Origin: Mesorhizobium onobrychidis
Lineage (GTDB): Bacteria; Pseudomonadota; Alphaproteobacteria; Rhizobiales; Rhizobiaceae
Length of the DNA: 64,000 nucleotides
Reading direction: 5' to 3'
NCBI RefSeq assembly: GCF_024707545.1
Contig: NZ_CP062229.1
Span: 4,383,501 to 4,447,500, forward strand
Positions 36,767 to 45,735 of this stretch are shown piece after piece (within the stretch, counting starts at the first letter, position 1; each line of letters starts with the position of its first letter). Position numbers and translations under genes: made by a program. Under the pieces are notes generated by a model, which ran no database searches, was not told where the DNA came from, and was given only the letters and a program-made list of their open reading frames with translations.

Positions 36767-37567
36767 ATGCAAAGAACTGGACATAGCTTTCCTGCAAGTG
36801 TGCTCAAATCCATTCGCGACAGAAAAAAGCAGAAGGCGAAGGCTGCGCCGTCCGAAGGGACACGCCCCGCGGGGATTCTGGTCGCATCTTACAACGTTCA
36901 CAAATGCGTGGGCGTCGACAGAAAGTTCGATCCCGAACGAATCGGTCGCGTCATCCGGGAAATCGCCCCGGATGTCATTGCGTTGCAGGAAGCGGACAAT
37001 CGCTTTGGAGATCGTGCCGGCCTTCTGGATCTGCTGCGTCTCGAATTGGAAACAGGCCTGGTGCCGGTGCCGGTGTCCGGAAACGGCAAAGGGCACGGCT
37101 GGCACGGCAACGTTCTGCTTTTCAAACAGGGCATCGTTCGCAATGTCCATCAGATAAAGCTCCCGGGGCTGGAGCCGCGCGGAGCCCTGGTTGCCGAAAT
37201 CGATCTGGACGAGAAACGAACTCTGCGCATTATCGCAGCCCATCTCGGCTTGCTGCGCCGATCGCGCTCCGAACAGGCCCGTGTCGTGCTCGAAATCATG
37301 AACAGACCGGACGAAAAACCAACACTGCTGCTCGGCGATTTGAACGAATGGCGACTCGGAAACCGTTCCGCGCTGAATACGCTGCACACGACTTTCGGTC
37401 CCGCGCCGCCGGCGGTCCCCACCTTTCCATCGAGTCTGCCGCTGCTGTCGCTCGACCGGATCATGGCAAATCGACACGGAATGATCTCAACCGTCGAAGC
37501 CCATGACACGCCGCTTTCGCGGGTCGCCTCCGATCATCTACCGCTTACAGGATTCGTTCGCCTATGA
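36767..37567 (+). CDS. Endonuclease/exonuclease/phosphatase family protein
   Basis: 266 residues from the ATG at 36767; an upstream TTG at 36737 is less likely. Family marks: ILVASYNVHKCVGVD at the front (Asn of the metal site), IALQEADNRFG (Glu), LLLGDLNEWRLG (Asp and Asn) and VASDHLPLTGFVRL at the end (Asp-His). All catalytic positions are present. Members cleave DNA, RNA, phosphoinositides or sphingolipids. Its position 153 bp after a cardiolipin-synthase-like gene favours a phospholipid substrate, as an inference. Confidence 0.88.
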   Translation: MQRTGHSFPASVLKSIRDRKKQKAKAAPSEGTRPAGILVASYNVHKCVGVDRKFDPERIGRVIREIAPDVIALQEADNRFGDRAGLLDLLRLELETGLVPVPVSGNGKGHGWHGNVLLFKQGIVRNVHQIKLPGLEPRGALVAEIDLDEKRTLRIIAAHLGLLRRSRSEQARVVLEIMNRPDEKPTLLLGDLNEWRLGNRSALNTLHTTFGPAPPAVPTFPSSLPLLSLDRIMANRHGMISTVEAHDTPLSRVASDHLPLTGFVRL

Positions 37568-37644
37568 TGTAGCTGCCCAGCCCCATGGATGGAGATCGGT
37601 TCAAAGGGAAGCTCTAGTCTAGACTAAGACTAGCGGAGCGGGGG

Positions 37645-38162
37645 CGGCCCAGCGGCTTTGGTTGCGGGGGGAGGCCGCTGGGCCTGACCAGCGAGCCTTC
37701 GGGGGCGTGCTCACGTGGCTGGTGAATACGTGAGTTAAAGCTAATGCAATCGAAACATGCGAACGAAGTACGTGTCGGTAATTCCGCTGCGCAGAAGCCA
37801 TAAGGTGTCCCGCAATGGGTCAATAAGTCTGGCACGGCAGTTGCATTGTCAGGTATGGGGGAATGGGGCGGAGGCCCGTCGCTTCGCAAATGTAGCGGCG
37901 GGTCTTCTGCATAGAGGTCGCGTTCTCGCTTTCCTCGTCTATCGCCCGGACCGGCAGATAGGCGTTGGTTTCCAGCCATTCGCGCAACACGATCTGGATG
38001 AGGTCGGATCGGCCGATTCCCATCTCGGCAGCGATGGAATCGAGCGTGTCTGCGGTGGCTGCTCCAGCGGCACGCCGGAGACGTTTCTAAGCATCAATGC
38101 AGCGCGACGCAGGACGACCCGGAGATCCGCGCGCGACATATCGGCGATGCGGTCGGCGGCGC
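37645..38162 (+). repeat. Duplicated block B, copy 2 (with 26613-27143)
   Basis: Direct repeat of 26613-27143 with indels. This copy is less decayed within the small gene it carries on the minus strand. Confidence 0.8.
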
Positions 38163-38196
38163 TTTCAAGCTCTTCCGAAACAGATAGGCGGGTCAT
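37820..38196 (-). pseudogene. Small ribbon-helix-helix-like protein, frameshifted
   Basis: From ATG at 38196: MTRLSVSEELESAADRIADM, then SRADLRVVLRRAALMLRNVS. Near 38060 the frame changes and the continuation reads MGIGRSDLIQIVLREWLETN and AYLPVRAIDEESE. The second half looks like a ribbon-helix-helix DNA-binding segment. The same gene in block B copy 1 is more damaged. No partner toxin gene is seen. Confidence 0.6.
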
Positions 38197-38247
38197 TCAG
38201 AGGGCCGCATAGTCAGTAGTAGTGATAGCTGCCCGTCTTGTGGTTCG

Positions 38248-38433
38248 TCATGGTGCACTGCTGGGCTTTCGATTCTTCAGTATGTTGGCATCGCGCAGCA
38301 GTGATGATCGATCCGTTCCTAGCAATTCTATGAGCGTGAGAGCCTGATCCCGGGTGATCCCGGTTTCACGTGCGAGCGCCTGCGCCTGGAGTTCCTTTTG
38401 CCGCTCGGGTTCACTTTTTCTATCTTCGCCCAT
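38248..38433 (-). CDS. Small DUF3606-like helical protein
   Basis: 61 residues from the ATG at 38433 with GGAAGGA upstream. The pattern QAQALARETGITRDQALTLI, ELLGTDRSSLL resembles DUF3606, a short two- to three-helix family common in rhizobia. The match is by eye and could be convergent. Function unknown. Confidence 0.5.
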   Translation of the reverse strand: MGEDRKSEPERQKELQAQALARETGITRDQALTLIELLGTDRSSLLRDANILKNRKPSSAP

Positions 38434-38570
38434 GGTGAGATGTTCCTTCCCACTACGGAACCCAACTTGCGACATAGCGCCTTGTTCCTCTTTGTTCCGA
38501 AATTCGTTCATCCGCTCTGTTGTTCGTGTTCAAGCTGGAACTAATGTCCGTTCGGTAGCTTATGCCCAAA

Positions 38571-38780
38571 TGAGCGCACGCGGCATCACCTTCCTGCACA
38601 AGTGGATTGCGAACAGCGTTCCTAAAACGGCCCGGCCGGATGTGATTTCGATCAATGAGCTGACGCACAAGCTGTTTGCCGACGCGCATCAGGCGTGAAG
38701 AGATCGACGAGGAAGTCGACAGTCTCTACCGCACCATCCTTAATGCCATTGTGCATTTCGACCCGGGATTGTCGGAGTAA
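38571..38780 (+). pseudogene. DUF768 protein, frameshifted
   Basis: The frame from the ATG at 38571 reads MSARGITFLHKWIANSVPKT, ARPDVISINELTHKLFADA, then stops. One base over, it continues IRREEIDEEVDSLYRTILNA and IVHFDPGLSE to 38780. Together they give the typical 70-residue DUF768 protein, a family seen almost only in Mesorhizobium and relatives. A second, more damaged fragment lies at 44605-44697. Function unknown. Confidence 0.75.
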
Positions 38781-38959
38781 TGGTTTTATCCACGAGCGCC
38801 CGCCTGAAGCGCGCAGGTGAACGCGTATGGCAGGGCCAGGGCTTCACTTTGCCGTCGTCGAATTTCTCCAGGCCGGGAGGGAGACGACGCGCCGACATTT
38901 GCCGTCGAGCGTTCGAGTAATGGGTCCAGTCGGCATAACAGCGTCCGACGCCGGCCGCG

Positions 38960-39166
38960 CTAACCGCGCGTACTGGCTTTCGGTTCAGCCGCGCTTTCCG
39001 ATGGATTTGCAATCAACCTTGCAGATCGCCGATCCCTTACCAACAGCAACTTCTTTTTTCTTGCCAGCAGTTTATCGCGATTTCCATTAGCGACCGCTCG
39101 CCCATGCTTCGCGGCAATCGCGTAGTCGGCTCTGTTCGTTCGATAGTCTTCCTTTTGCACAGACAT
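38960..39166 (-). CDS. Small basic hypothetical protein
   Basis: 68 residues, strongly basic (DKLLARKKKLLLVRDRRSAR), ATG with GGGAG 8 bases upstream. Possibly nucleic-acid binding, on charge alone. No family recognised; it could be a decayed gene. Confidence 0.4.
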   Translation of the reverse strand: MSVQKEDYRTNRADYAIAAKHGRAVANGNRDKLLARKKKLLLVRDRRSARLIANPSESAAEPKASTRG

Positions 39167-39697
39167 GTCTCTATCTCCCGATACCGAACTTTAACGCGCC
39201 ACAACGGCAAGCAGTTCCGAAAACAGCATTCAGAACGCTTATGAAGAATGGTTAGGTTCGATAACTTTAATCTATCATGTCGCGCAGTGGCTTCTTGCGC
39301 TTCTGCGGTCGGTATTTCTCCACCAGCCTGACCTTGTCGATATCCACCGTCACCAGTGGTCCTAGGTCGATCGTCACCCTCTCCTTATCCTTGGTAAGGC
39401 ACGCGGCACTACCGAGGGGATGAAGAGGCCGGTGACACAGTGGTCAAGCCGGGGATGATCGGCCCTGTGGTCCACCTGCACCGCGCCCTTCGCTACAAGG
39501 CTTTCGGGAATACGAGGAAAAGGGGCCTTACCTTGTTACGCGCCGACGTCCTATCTGGCCTACTTTCAGTCTGAGGGGATGGGGTATGAAACAGAATCAG
39601 GAAGGTACTCGGCGATCATCCGCCTGGGCAAAGCGGCCCAATCCCCATTTCGCCCGGTATTCGTCGGGGGTCATGCCTTCCCAACGGGCCGAAAGGC
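39167..39697. other. Mostly non-coding, one possible short peptide
   Basis: On the minus strand, 39267-39400 can be read as KERVTIDLGPLVTVDIDKVR and LVEKYRPQKRKKPLRDMID to a stop at 39267. It has protein-like composition but no clear start. It may be the tail of a lost gene. Nothing else is seen. Confidence 0.35.
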
Positions 39698-39916
39698 TCA
39701 GCCCACGTTGTCCGTGCTGTTCGGATCGATCTTCGTCAGTCGCTCTCTGGCATCGATCACGCGCCTTTGCTCGGCCCTTATCCGGCCGCACAACGCGAGA
39801 TTAAGGGCGACGCCACCGTCCTCGTCCAGCAACTCATTCGCGCGCTTCAGAGAGTTCTCGGCTCGTTTTACACCCTGTCTAGCCTTGGCCACTTCGAGGC
39901 GATAAATTTCAAACAT
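39698..39916 (-). CDS. Small coiled-coil hypothetical protein
   Basis: 72 residues (MFEIYRLEVAKARQGVKRAE, NSLKRANELLDEDG), ATG with AAAGGA upstream. Helical and charged, with no membrane segment and no family recognised. Just beyond its 3' end the same strand shows MTPDEYRAKWGL in another frame, reminiscent of a MucR-type zinc finger end. Confidence 0.5.
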   Translation of the reverse strand: MFEIYRLEVAKARQGVKRAENSLKRANELLDEDGGVALNLALCGRIRAEQRRVIDARERLTKIDPNSTDNVG

Positions 39917-40007
39917 TTTCCCGCGTCCTTTGCGGTTGCGTCCCTTCGCTAGTAGTTAACCGGCGTCGATCCCGTTTGTTCCGGCCGCGCCGGTGGCTAT
40001 TTCCCGC

Positions 40008-40688
40008 TTATAAAAGAGTAGGGGATTGCCGCGCGAGAACGTTGCGCACGTTCGACACCTGCCATTGGCCATTGCGCGCTGTGCGAACGCCACGGTTGTT
40101 TAGAGCGATTGCCAGTCCACGTAGGCTGGTGATGCCCGACCGCTGAATGGAAGCGATGATTGGCAGCACGGTCTGGGCAAACCGGTCGGCTTCTTCGATC
40201 GACATCTTCCGACCTTTCGCCGCAGCTTCGGCGGTGTTGGTCGGATTGCCGAGCTTTATGCTCGTCCTGCGTGAGGCGAGGGCGGCTTTGGTGCGCTCCG
40301 AGATCAATCGACGCTCCTTCTCGGCCAAAGCGGCGTAAAGGTGCAGCATAAACGGGTCGGCGTCAGCGCCGAGTTCGGCGACGATGAACGGAACGCGCTG
40401 GACCATCAGTCCGGCAATGAAGGCGACATCACGAGAGAGGCGATCGAGCTTGGCCACGACCACCGGGCATTTTGTCTGGCGGGCAAGGGCGAGGGCGGCA
40501 TTCAATTGCGGCCGTCGATCAAGAGCATCCGCGCCCTTTCCGGTTTCGATCTCGGCGAACTCCTGGAGGATGATCATCCCCTCGGCCTCGGCAAAGCGGG
40601 CGACCGCGGCACGCTGGGCCTCGATGCCCAAGCCCGAGCGTCCTTGCCGCTGTGTGGAGACTCGATCGTAGGCGACCGCGCTCGTCAT
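40008..40688 (-). CDS. Small serine recombinase (resolvase family)
   Basis: 226 residues from the ATG at 40688. Catalytic serine in [16 protein letters not shown], conserved [14 protein letters not shown], and the arginine-containing [20 protein letters not shown]. The C-terminal part ([20 protein letters not shown], then [14 protein letters not shown]) is the short recombinase-type DNA-binding tail. It probably inverts or resolves DNA at a nearby site that I could not identify. Intact, unlike most mobile-DNA genes in this zone. Confidence 0.88.
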   Translation of the reverse strand: MTSAVAYDRVSTQRQGRSGLGIEAQRAAVARFAEAEGMIILQEFAEIETGKGADALDRRPQLNAALALARQTKCPVVVAKLDRLSRDVAFIAGLMVQRVPFIVAELGADADPFMLHLYAALAEKERRLISERTKAALASRRTSIKLGNPTNTAEAAAKGRKMSIEEADRFAQTVLPIIASIQRSGITSLRGLAIALNNRGVRTARNGQWQVSNVRNVLARQSPTLL

Positions 40689-41255
40689 GCTGCTGTTTCC
40701 GGGGTGTTCAAACTGCAAACCACCGTTTGCAGTTTGCTTACTCGCCACCGGATAGCAAGACAACCCATTGATATTCATGGGATTTCTGTTGCGGCGCAAC
40801 AAAAGCCCGCTCGGGAGAGGATAACCGGCGGGCTGGGTTTCACCGACGGCTGGGAGGAGGGGAGCCGTCGACGGCGCTGATGTAGCAATGCAGTATGCCG
40901 GTACCAATCTAGCGACTTTACACAACTGCTATGCGCCCAGTGTTCGCTGGCGAAAATCCACCCTTGGTGACCGTAGTCAGATTCCCGCTTTGGGTGGAAA
41001 GCGGCTGTTTGTTTTGTCCACCGAACGAGCAACGAGCGCCATTTCCCGACATCAGGGGGCGTTCTGCGGAGCGGACATTCACCCATGGGCAACAGTCGAC
41101 CCGGCCGACGTTGGTGGGGCAACCTACGGCCGATTTGGGCTGGTAGCGATTCCTATATGTCGAGCGCCGATGAGGAGGAACCGACGAGTCGTCACAGGCT
41201 GGAACTATGGAACGCCCGGCAGCTTTATATGGATGCCCCATCCCGGAGAGAGGAG
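40689..41255. other. No recognisable gene
   Basis: Region upstream of the recombinase and before the DUF899 gene. It may contain the recombinase promoter and site; no clear inverted repeats were found by eye. Confidence 0.45.
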
Positions 41256-41977
41256 ATGAACATTAGTGAACTCCGGTATCCTAACGAAAGCAACGAGTAT
41301 CGCGATGCGCGCGCAGCATTGCTCAAGGATGAGCAAGAACTTATCGACAAGGTGAAATCCGTGGCGGAAAAACGTCGCAACCTCCCTCCCGGCGGGCAAT
41401 TAAAGGAGGACTACGTCTTCCAGTGGGCCAACGATGGGAAAGTTGGAACGAGCGTGAAGTTCTCTGAGCTGTTTGCCGATAAAAACACGCTGCTGCTCTA
41501 CTCATTCATGTTTGGTCCGAACTGGGACAAACCTTGCCCTTCCTGCACGTCACTGGTCGATGGGTTCGATCGAAGCTGGTATCAAGTAACCCAAAGTGGC
41601 GCCTCGTTCGTCGCAATTGCCAAAGCCCCAGCCGAACGAATTAATGCCTGGGCCAAACAACGCGGATGGTCGCAGATCTGGCTGGTTTCCGGATCGGAGT
41701 CTCCCTATCAGGCGGATTACAAGTGCCAGGGGGATACTGACGACATGCAATGGCCAGTGATGCATGTATTCATGAAGCGGGACGGAAGGATTTTTCATTT
41801 CTGGGAACTGAAACGATGATGAATCATGTCGACACCGCGTGGCCGTATTGGAATCTTATGGACTTTACGCCGGAGGGTCGGCCGGACATTGACACTCCGC
41901 CACAAAAGTTCAGGTCCGAATTTCTGGAAAAACACTTCGCCGACGATCCCAAGGGCCGGTCAGGGTCAACGGCGTGA
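41256..41977 (+). pseudogene. DUF899 thioredoxin-like protein with late frameshift
   Basis: ATG at 41256 with GAGAGAGG upstream. The protein reads as DUF899 (LFADKNTLLLYSFMFGPNWD, KPCPSCTSLVDGFDRSWYQV with a CxxC site) and is intact to residue about 183. There the run TTCTGGGAACTG appears to lack one G. In the next frame the usual ending GTETMMNHVDTAWPYWNLMD and FTPEGRPDIDTPP follows to 41977. Function of DUF899 is unknown, with a thioredoxin-like fold inferred. A single-base sequencing error would make this a normal gene of about 240 residues. Confidence 0.75.
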
Positions 41978-42206
41978 GCTAGGCCGGAGGGCTTGCGCGC
42001 CGCCAAAAATCTCCTCGTCACCGAACTACCCTTGGACATCCTAGAGAAAGTCGTTGAGTCCACTCCAAAAGCCCATGCACCTTGCTGGTTGCGACCGATG
42101 ACACCGGCGTTGACGGAAATGTCGCTCCGGATGCGCAACTAAAGGAATACTGAAGTCGAAGCGAAATCGCTTGAGACAAGCATTTACAGGTGACCATGAT
42201 GAACGA

Positions 42207-42359
42207 ATGCGCCGGATCAGGCTGCTCGACGAAATCCTTGCCTGCACCGAACGCGTGCTCAATCCAGCCGCTCATGCTGGGGCTACGCCACTTTATGAGA
42301 AGGAGGTTCAGGACGCACTCAAGTTGATCAAAGACCTTGAGGTTTCGCTCAGTCCATAA
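42207..42359 (+). CDS. Possible small helical protein
   Basis: 50 residues (MRRIRLLDEILACTERVLNP, EVQDALKLIKDLEVSLSP). It may begin earlier, at a TTG at 42171. Weak ribosome site. Composition is protein-like, but no family is recognised. Confidence 0.35.
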   Translation: MRRIRLLDEILACTERVLNPAAHAGATPLYEKEVQDALKLIKDLEVSLSP

Positions 42360-42878
42360 GGCGCCGTGAAATCAACACGGAAGACCGGTCGTGCTGTGCT
42401 ATAAGAGGCAGCTGCCTCCCTTGAGCGGCAGAATCAGTCACTGACGCGCCGCCACAGTCAAATCTCGACTTCGGAGGCGCCGCGGCGCGCTTGGAATGTC
42501 CGAGTTCAGATCGCGAGATTGCTGTGCCCAGTTTGATCCCAGCATAGGTCGATGACCGAGCACAATTGCGAAATGGTACACAGCCCACACCGGCATAAGC
42601 TGCTGAAATCGTTAGGTACGAACGCTGTGAACCAAATGCGGCTGGTTCACAGGTTCGGAGAATATCTGCCCTAGAGAGAGCAGCGCAAACGTCGTTTAGA
42701 ACTCGGCAGGTTCATAGCTTCCCGCAGGAAATCCCGCGGAACATGGGGATTTTAAGCAGCTGCGGCTTGGTCGGAGAATAGTTGCGCGGCGCGTCTGGCG
42801 GAGGGAGAGGACCTGAAATCCAACCTTCTCCACGGATCTGCGATCACCTTCGTAGGTGGGGTGTTCGGCTGATGCTGT
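42360..42878. other. No recognisable gene
   Basis: No supported coding frame. The stretch lies between two small genes in the accessory zone. Confidence 0.45.
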
Positions 42879-43118
42879 TCAGTCGACCTGTTCAATCTGT
42901 GGACCTGGGTCAACCGGCGGAGCCGGCGTGCAATCTTGCCCCTTGCATTCCTCGACAGGGTCATCAGCTGGTGGAAGGCAGTTTTGGCCCTCGCAATGAA
43001 CTGCCGGCTCTGGCGCTTCTTCGTGGTTAGGCGGAACAAGCTGATCCTCAGCGCGAACGGCCGGCATTGCTACGCTGATCATGCCCGTGCACAAGAGCGC
43101 AATCCCAAGCAATTTCAT
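42879..43118 (-). CDS. Small secreted protein with paired CxGQxC motifs
   Basis: 79 residues from the ATG at 43118, with GGAGGCGG immediately upstream. Signal peptide MKLLGIALLCTGMISVAMPA to VRAE, then an acidic, proline-rich mature peptide of about 57 residues with two near-identical hexapeptides, CEGQNC and CKGQDC, 16 residues apart. In the periplasm these could form two small disulfide loops or bind metal. No family recognised. Confidence 0.6.
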   Translation of the reverse strand: MKLLGIALLCTGMISVAMPAVRAEDQLVPPNHEEAPEPAVHCEGQNCLPPADDPVEECKGQDCTPAPPVDPGPQIEQVD

Positions 43119-43212
43119 TTCCGCCTCCGTGCCTGGCAGCGAGCTGTACCCTACACTGTCAAGCTTCGGCCGCATCCTCTCACCCGCGAACGACGTTAAC
43201 AGTGGGTTTCAG

Positions 43213-43416
43213 TGCTGGCCTGAAGGGAGCAGGCCGAATGATGCCCGAGGGGCCGCTGCGGAACTCATGAAGTGGGCCAAGCGGGGACCCAAGTGGACGA
43301 AGGCGGTCGAAGCCTGCATGGCCTGCATTGAAGGTGAGGGCACACCCGAGGACGTAAGGAAGGCCTTCGAGGTTGCTGCCAAGGAGGAGGGGTTGCTACG
43401 CTCCTCCTCTAATTAG
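43213..43416 (+). pseudogene. DUF982 remnant
   Basis: The C-terminal two thirds of a DUF982 domain are readable (WPEGSRPNDARGAAAELMKW; KWTKAVEACMACIEGEGTPE; VRKAFEVAAKEEGLL). The N-terminal strands and start codon are missing. Compare the complete copy at 27215-27499. Confidence 0.6.
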
Positions 43417-43468
43417 GCTCACTTTGCGTGGGCGCTGTTGAACACCGGATGCCGCAGAGTCAGCTGCA

Positions 43469-44293
43469 CTATTTGCGTGCGAGCACGACGTGAGCCTCTT
43501 GGGGGAACATCAGCTCCCCTCCAGTTGAATAGATTGCCAGCGAAGAACTTACATCACCCATGATCGCTGCGACGACTGCGTCGCGATGTCCGGCATCCAT
43601 TCCGCTGACCAGCCCAGCCTGCGGAGTCGCTGCCAGCTGTAGTCGCACATATGCCTTTGACGAGGGGAACCGGATGTTCTGTGTCGTCGTGTCGAAGGTC
43701 ACCTGACGAAATCCCGCCCCGGCCACCAATCGGTAAAGCACGTCCGCATCGGCAAGTGAATGCTCGGACCGTTTCGTTGCCGAAGCGCCTGGGCCAAGGT
43801 GTCGATCCAAGGCATCCGCCAGCGCCTTTGCCGCAGGAGTGTGCTCAATAGCGCTGAAAACGCTTAAGGCCAGTCGGCCGTTAGGCACCAGAACCCGGAA
43901 CATCTCACGTAGCGCACTCGATCGGTCCGGAAAAAACTGCAGTCCGAGTTGGCAAAGAACCAGATCGAAGCTGGCGTCAGGGAACGGCATTTCGAGCGCG
44001 CTTCCCTCGTGCCACTCGATACGTGGTCCAGCGCCTCTCGGGAGCGATCGAGCAACGGCAAGCATGCCCGTGTTGATGTCGAGGCCGACGACCTGCCCAC
44101 TTCCCATACGCTCGGCCGCCAAGCGTGCCACCACGCCGGTGCCGCAAGCTACGTCCAGAACCCGCTCACCAGATTGAGGCGCAGCGCGATCCACGAGGTC
44201 GGCAGCCCACAGGGTTGTGATTGCCGGGACCAGGTAGCGCTCGTAGAGTTCCGCGGCGCTGCCTTCCAGCTGCCACTGCTCCTGCTGGGCCAT
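43469..44293 (-). CDS. UbiE-like SAM-dependent methyltransferase
   Basis: 274 residues from the ATG at 44293, preceded by GGGAGGGA; an in-frame upstream extension is rejected. SAM-binding motif I VLDVACGTGVVARLAAER, then VVGLDINTGMLAVARSL, IEWHEGSALEMPFPDASFDL and REMFRVLVPNGRLALSVFS, the standard order for Methyltransf_11/UbiE proteins. A phenylalanine- and valine-rich C-terminal cap probably binds the substrate, which is not known. It stands alone on its strand. Confidence 0.85.
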   Translation of the reverse strand: MAQQEQWQLEGSAAELYERYLVPAITTLWAADLVDRAAPQSGERVLDVACGTGVVARLAAERMGSGQVVGLDINTGMLAVARSLPRGAGPRIEWHEGSALEMPFPDASFDLVLCQLGLQFFPDRSSALREMFRVLVPNGRLALSVFSAIEHTPAAKALADALDRHLGPGASATKRSEHSLADADVLYRLVAGAGFRQVTFDTTTQNIRFPSSKAYVRLQLAATPQAGLVSGMDAGHRDAVVAAIMGDVSSSLAIYSTGGELMFPQEAHVVLARK

Positions 44294-44499
44294 AGCGTCC
44301 CTCCCGCACAACGAGCCGCTCGGCAAAAGGCCCGATCGGCGCTTTTGAGCAGCCATCATAAGCGCGTGTCTGTCAAACAAGCAACCGGGCCAACCGGCGG
44401 TTGGTAGACGCGACGCTGCCGGCGCGCGTAGGATTTCCTACGATCCAGGCGCACCCACCCCCGCCCACCCTGTGCCTGGTGAACGACTGAGAAGTCTCG

Positions 44500-44531
44500 C
44501 CCGCCGTGCCGAAAGGTACGGCGGGTTTTTT
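44500..44531 (+). terminator. Rho-independent terminator without an obvious gene
   Basis: Stem CCCGCCGTGCC/GGTACGGCGGG with a GAAA tetraloop and six T. It is oriented rightward, yet no plus-strand gene ends before it, so it may be a leftover or may end an unrecognised transcript. Confidence 0.75.
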
Positions 44532-44604
44532 GTTTCCAGATGGAACACTGGCACGGGGCGGGCGTTCGGCTCCTGCAGCAGCTGTTTGCCGAGCAAAGTC
44601 AGTG

Positions 44605-44697
44605 GGCATCAGGCGTGAAGAGATCGACGAGGACGTCGACAGTCTCAACCGCACCATCCTTGTGCCATTGTGCATTTCGACCCGGGAGCCGGAGTAG
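44605..44697 (+). pseudogene. DUF768 C-terminal fragment
   Basis: Reads GIRREEIDEDVDSLNRTIL and then leaves frame. The nucleotide sequence matches 38682-38780 closely, including downstream non-coding bases. Confidence 0.6.
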
Positions 44698-44772
44698 TGG
44701 GTTATCCGGGAGCCCGCCTGATCTGTCAGCTTTCGGTTAATCGCTTGAGCGGCTGACACTCGCCTTTGGGAG

Positions 44773-45087
44773 GTGGCCGGCGCCGCTTGGGGGGCGTTGG
44801 GGTAGAATGCCTGTAGGGCGCCGGCCTGACGGATTGGGGTCCGCCGTTGGATAGTACCAAACTTGGCGATTCGAGTAATTCCGTGATCGCGGAATGTGAG
44901 GAGGCGGTCGACGACGCTCAGTCCTTTGCATCGTCACCGTCTTGCACAGAGCCATCGTTTTCATCTGCCGGGCTTTCTAACCCGGCCAGTTGCCGGTCGG
45001 CCATTTCTTTAGCGAGGCCCACCAGAGCATCGACCTCTTGCATCTGGTCCACGTGACCGCCATTGGCGACGCGTTTCCGGATCGTCT
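44773..45087 (+). repeat. Duplicated block A, copy 2 (with 26111-26422)
   Basis: Direct repeat of 26111-26422. It holds the C-terminal part of the small acidic-tailed protein gene on the minus strand but is cut before that gene's start, where it joins the zinc-ribbon gene. Confidence 0.85.
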
Positions 45088-45296
45088 TATCGCAATGCCC
45101 CTTGGGCGGCTAATAGCCTGTACTTTTCGAAGATCGCTAGCTTCTGCGGATAGGTGATCCGTACCTTGGCGTTGCACCCGTCGCATCTGAAGTGCGCGAT
45201 CGTTCTTAGCGCAGAGCCCTTCCTTACCGCCGGATGCGAGCAATCCGGACAATCGAATGTGAGCGCAACATCAGACAAGTCTTGGGCTAAACCCAT
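45087..45296 (-). CDS. Small zinc-ribbon protein
   Basis: 69 residues from the ATG at 45296 with GAAGGAG upstream. Two cysteine pairs (FDCPDCSHPAV; FRCDGCNAKVRITYP) form a likely zinc ribbon. It then ends in a short helix (QKLAIFEKYRLLAAQ). Such proteins may bind nucleic acid. Its 3' end touches the boundary of block A, so the last residues may derive from the recombination junction. Confidence 0.6.
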   Translation of the reverse strand: MGLAQDLSDVALTFDCPDCSHPAVRKGSALRTIAHFRCDGCNAKVRITYPQKLAIFEKYRLLAAQGALR

Positions 45297-45415
45297 TTCC
45301 ATCTCCTTCGCAAGCGCTGTGGCTACACTCTGGCGGGACTCAATGGGGCAATGCAGATGCCAATCCGGCTGTGCCAACGCGGGACTAGAACAATTCGCCT
45401 CGGAACACCGCCAAG

Positions 45416-45649
45416 CTAGTGCGCCTTCTCTGCGCCCTTTGAGAGACGAAGAGACCTAACTTCATCCAGCAGTTCGCGCTCCTTGGTAGTAATGTTTCGG
45501 AAGATTGCGACAATCGCCACCGCTAAGGCCTCGGCATCCCGGCTTGAAGAGTCAATGTGTTCATCTGCGCAAACCTGATCGAACACGCGTTCGCAAATAG
45601 CCAAATCATGAGGGCTGAGGCAGGTGCGATTGAAACGCCGGCGCAGCAT
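45416..45649 (-). CDS. Hypothetical helical protein
   Basis: 77 residues from the ATG at 45649, with AAGG upstream. Helical (LSPHDLAICERVFDQVCADE; EALAVAIVAIFRNITTKERE). Small proteins of this kind are frequent in rhizobia; function unknown. It follows the gene at 45736-46038 on the same strand and may be co-transcribed with it. Confidence 0.55.
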   Translation of the reverse strand: MLRRRFNRTCLSPHDLAICERVFDQVCADEHIDSSSRDAEALAVAIVAIFRNITTKERELLDEVRSLRLSKGAEKAH

Positions 45650-45667
45650 CTGTGCGAACCTTTCAGG

Positions 45668-45700
45668 GCCCGTTGCCCGTGTTTGCGGCGGGCTTTTTTT
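45668..45700 (+). terminator. Terminator-like hairpin, rightward
   Basis: GCCCGTTG and CGGCGGGC pair (with two G-T pairs) around a 10-base loop, followed by seven T. No plus-strand gene precedes it. Confidence 0.55.
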
Positions 45701-45735
45701 GCCGATGAACCGCTGAGGCGTGTATTGGAATAAGT

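Noticed and set aside
35894..37477. A 527-codon open frame antisense to the cardiolipin-synthase-like and endonuclease/phosphatase genes
   Set aside because: Its composition is rich in Arg, His and Gln, it has no recognisable motif, and the plus-strand genes carry full catalytic motifs.
37820..38433. A toxin-antitoxin pair made of the ribbon-helix-helix protein and its neighbour
   Set aside because: The neighbour looks like a DUF3606-type helical protein rather than a toxin, the helix-turn protein is frameshifted, and the genes do not overlap.
44500..45700. tRNA or integrase attachment site near the two orphan hairpins
   Set aside because: I found no cloverleaf, no CCA end and no integrase gene beside them.
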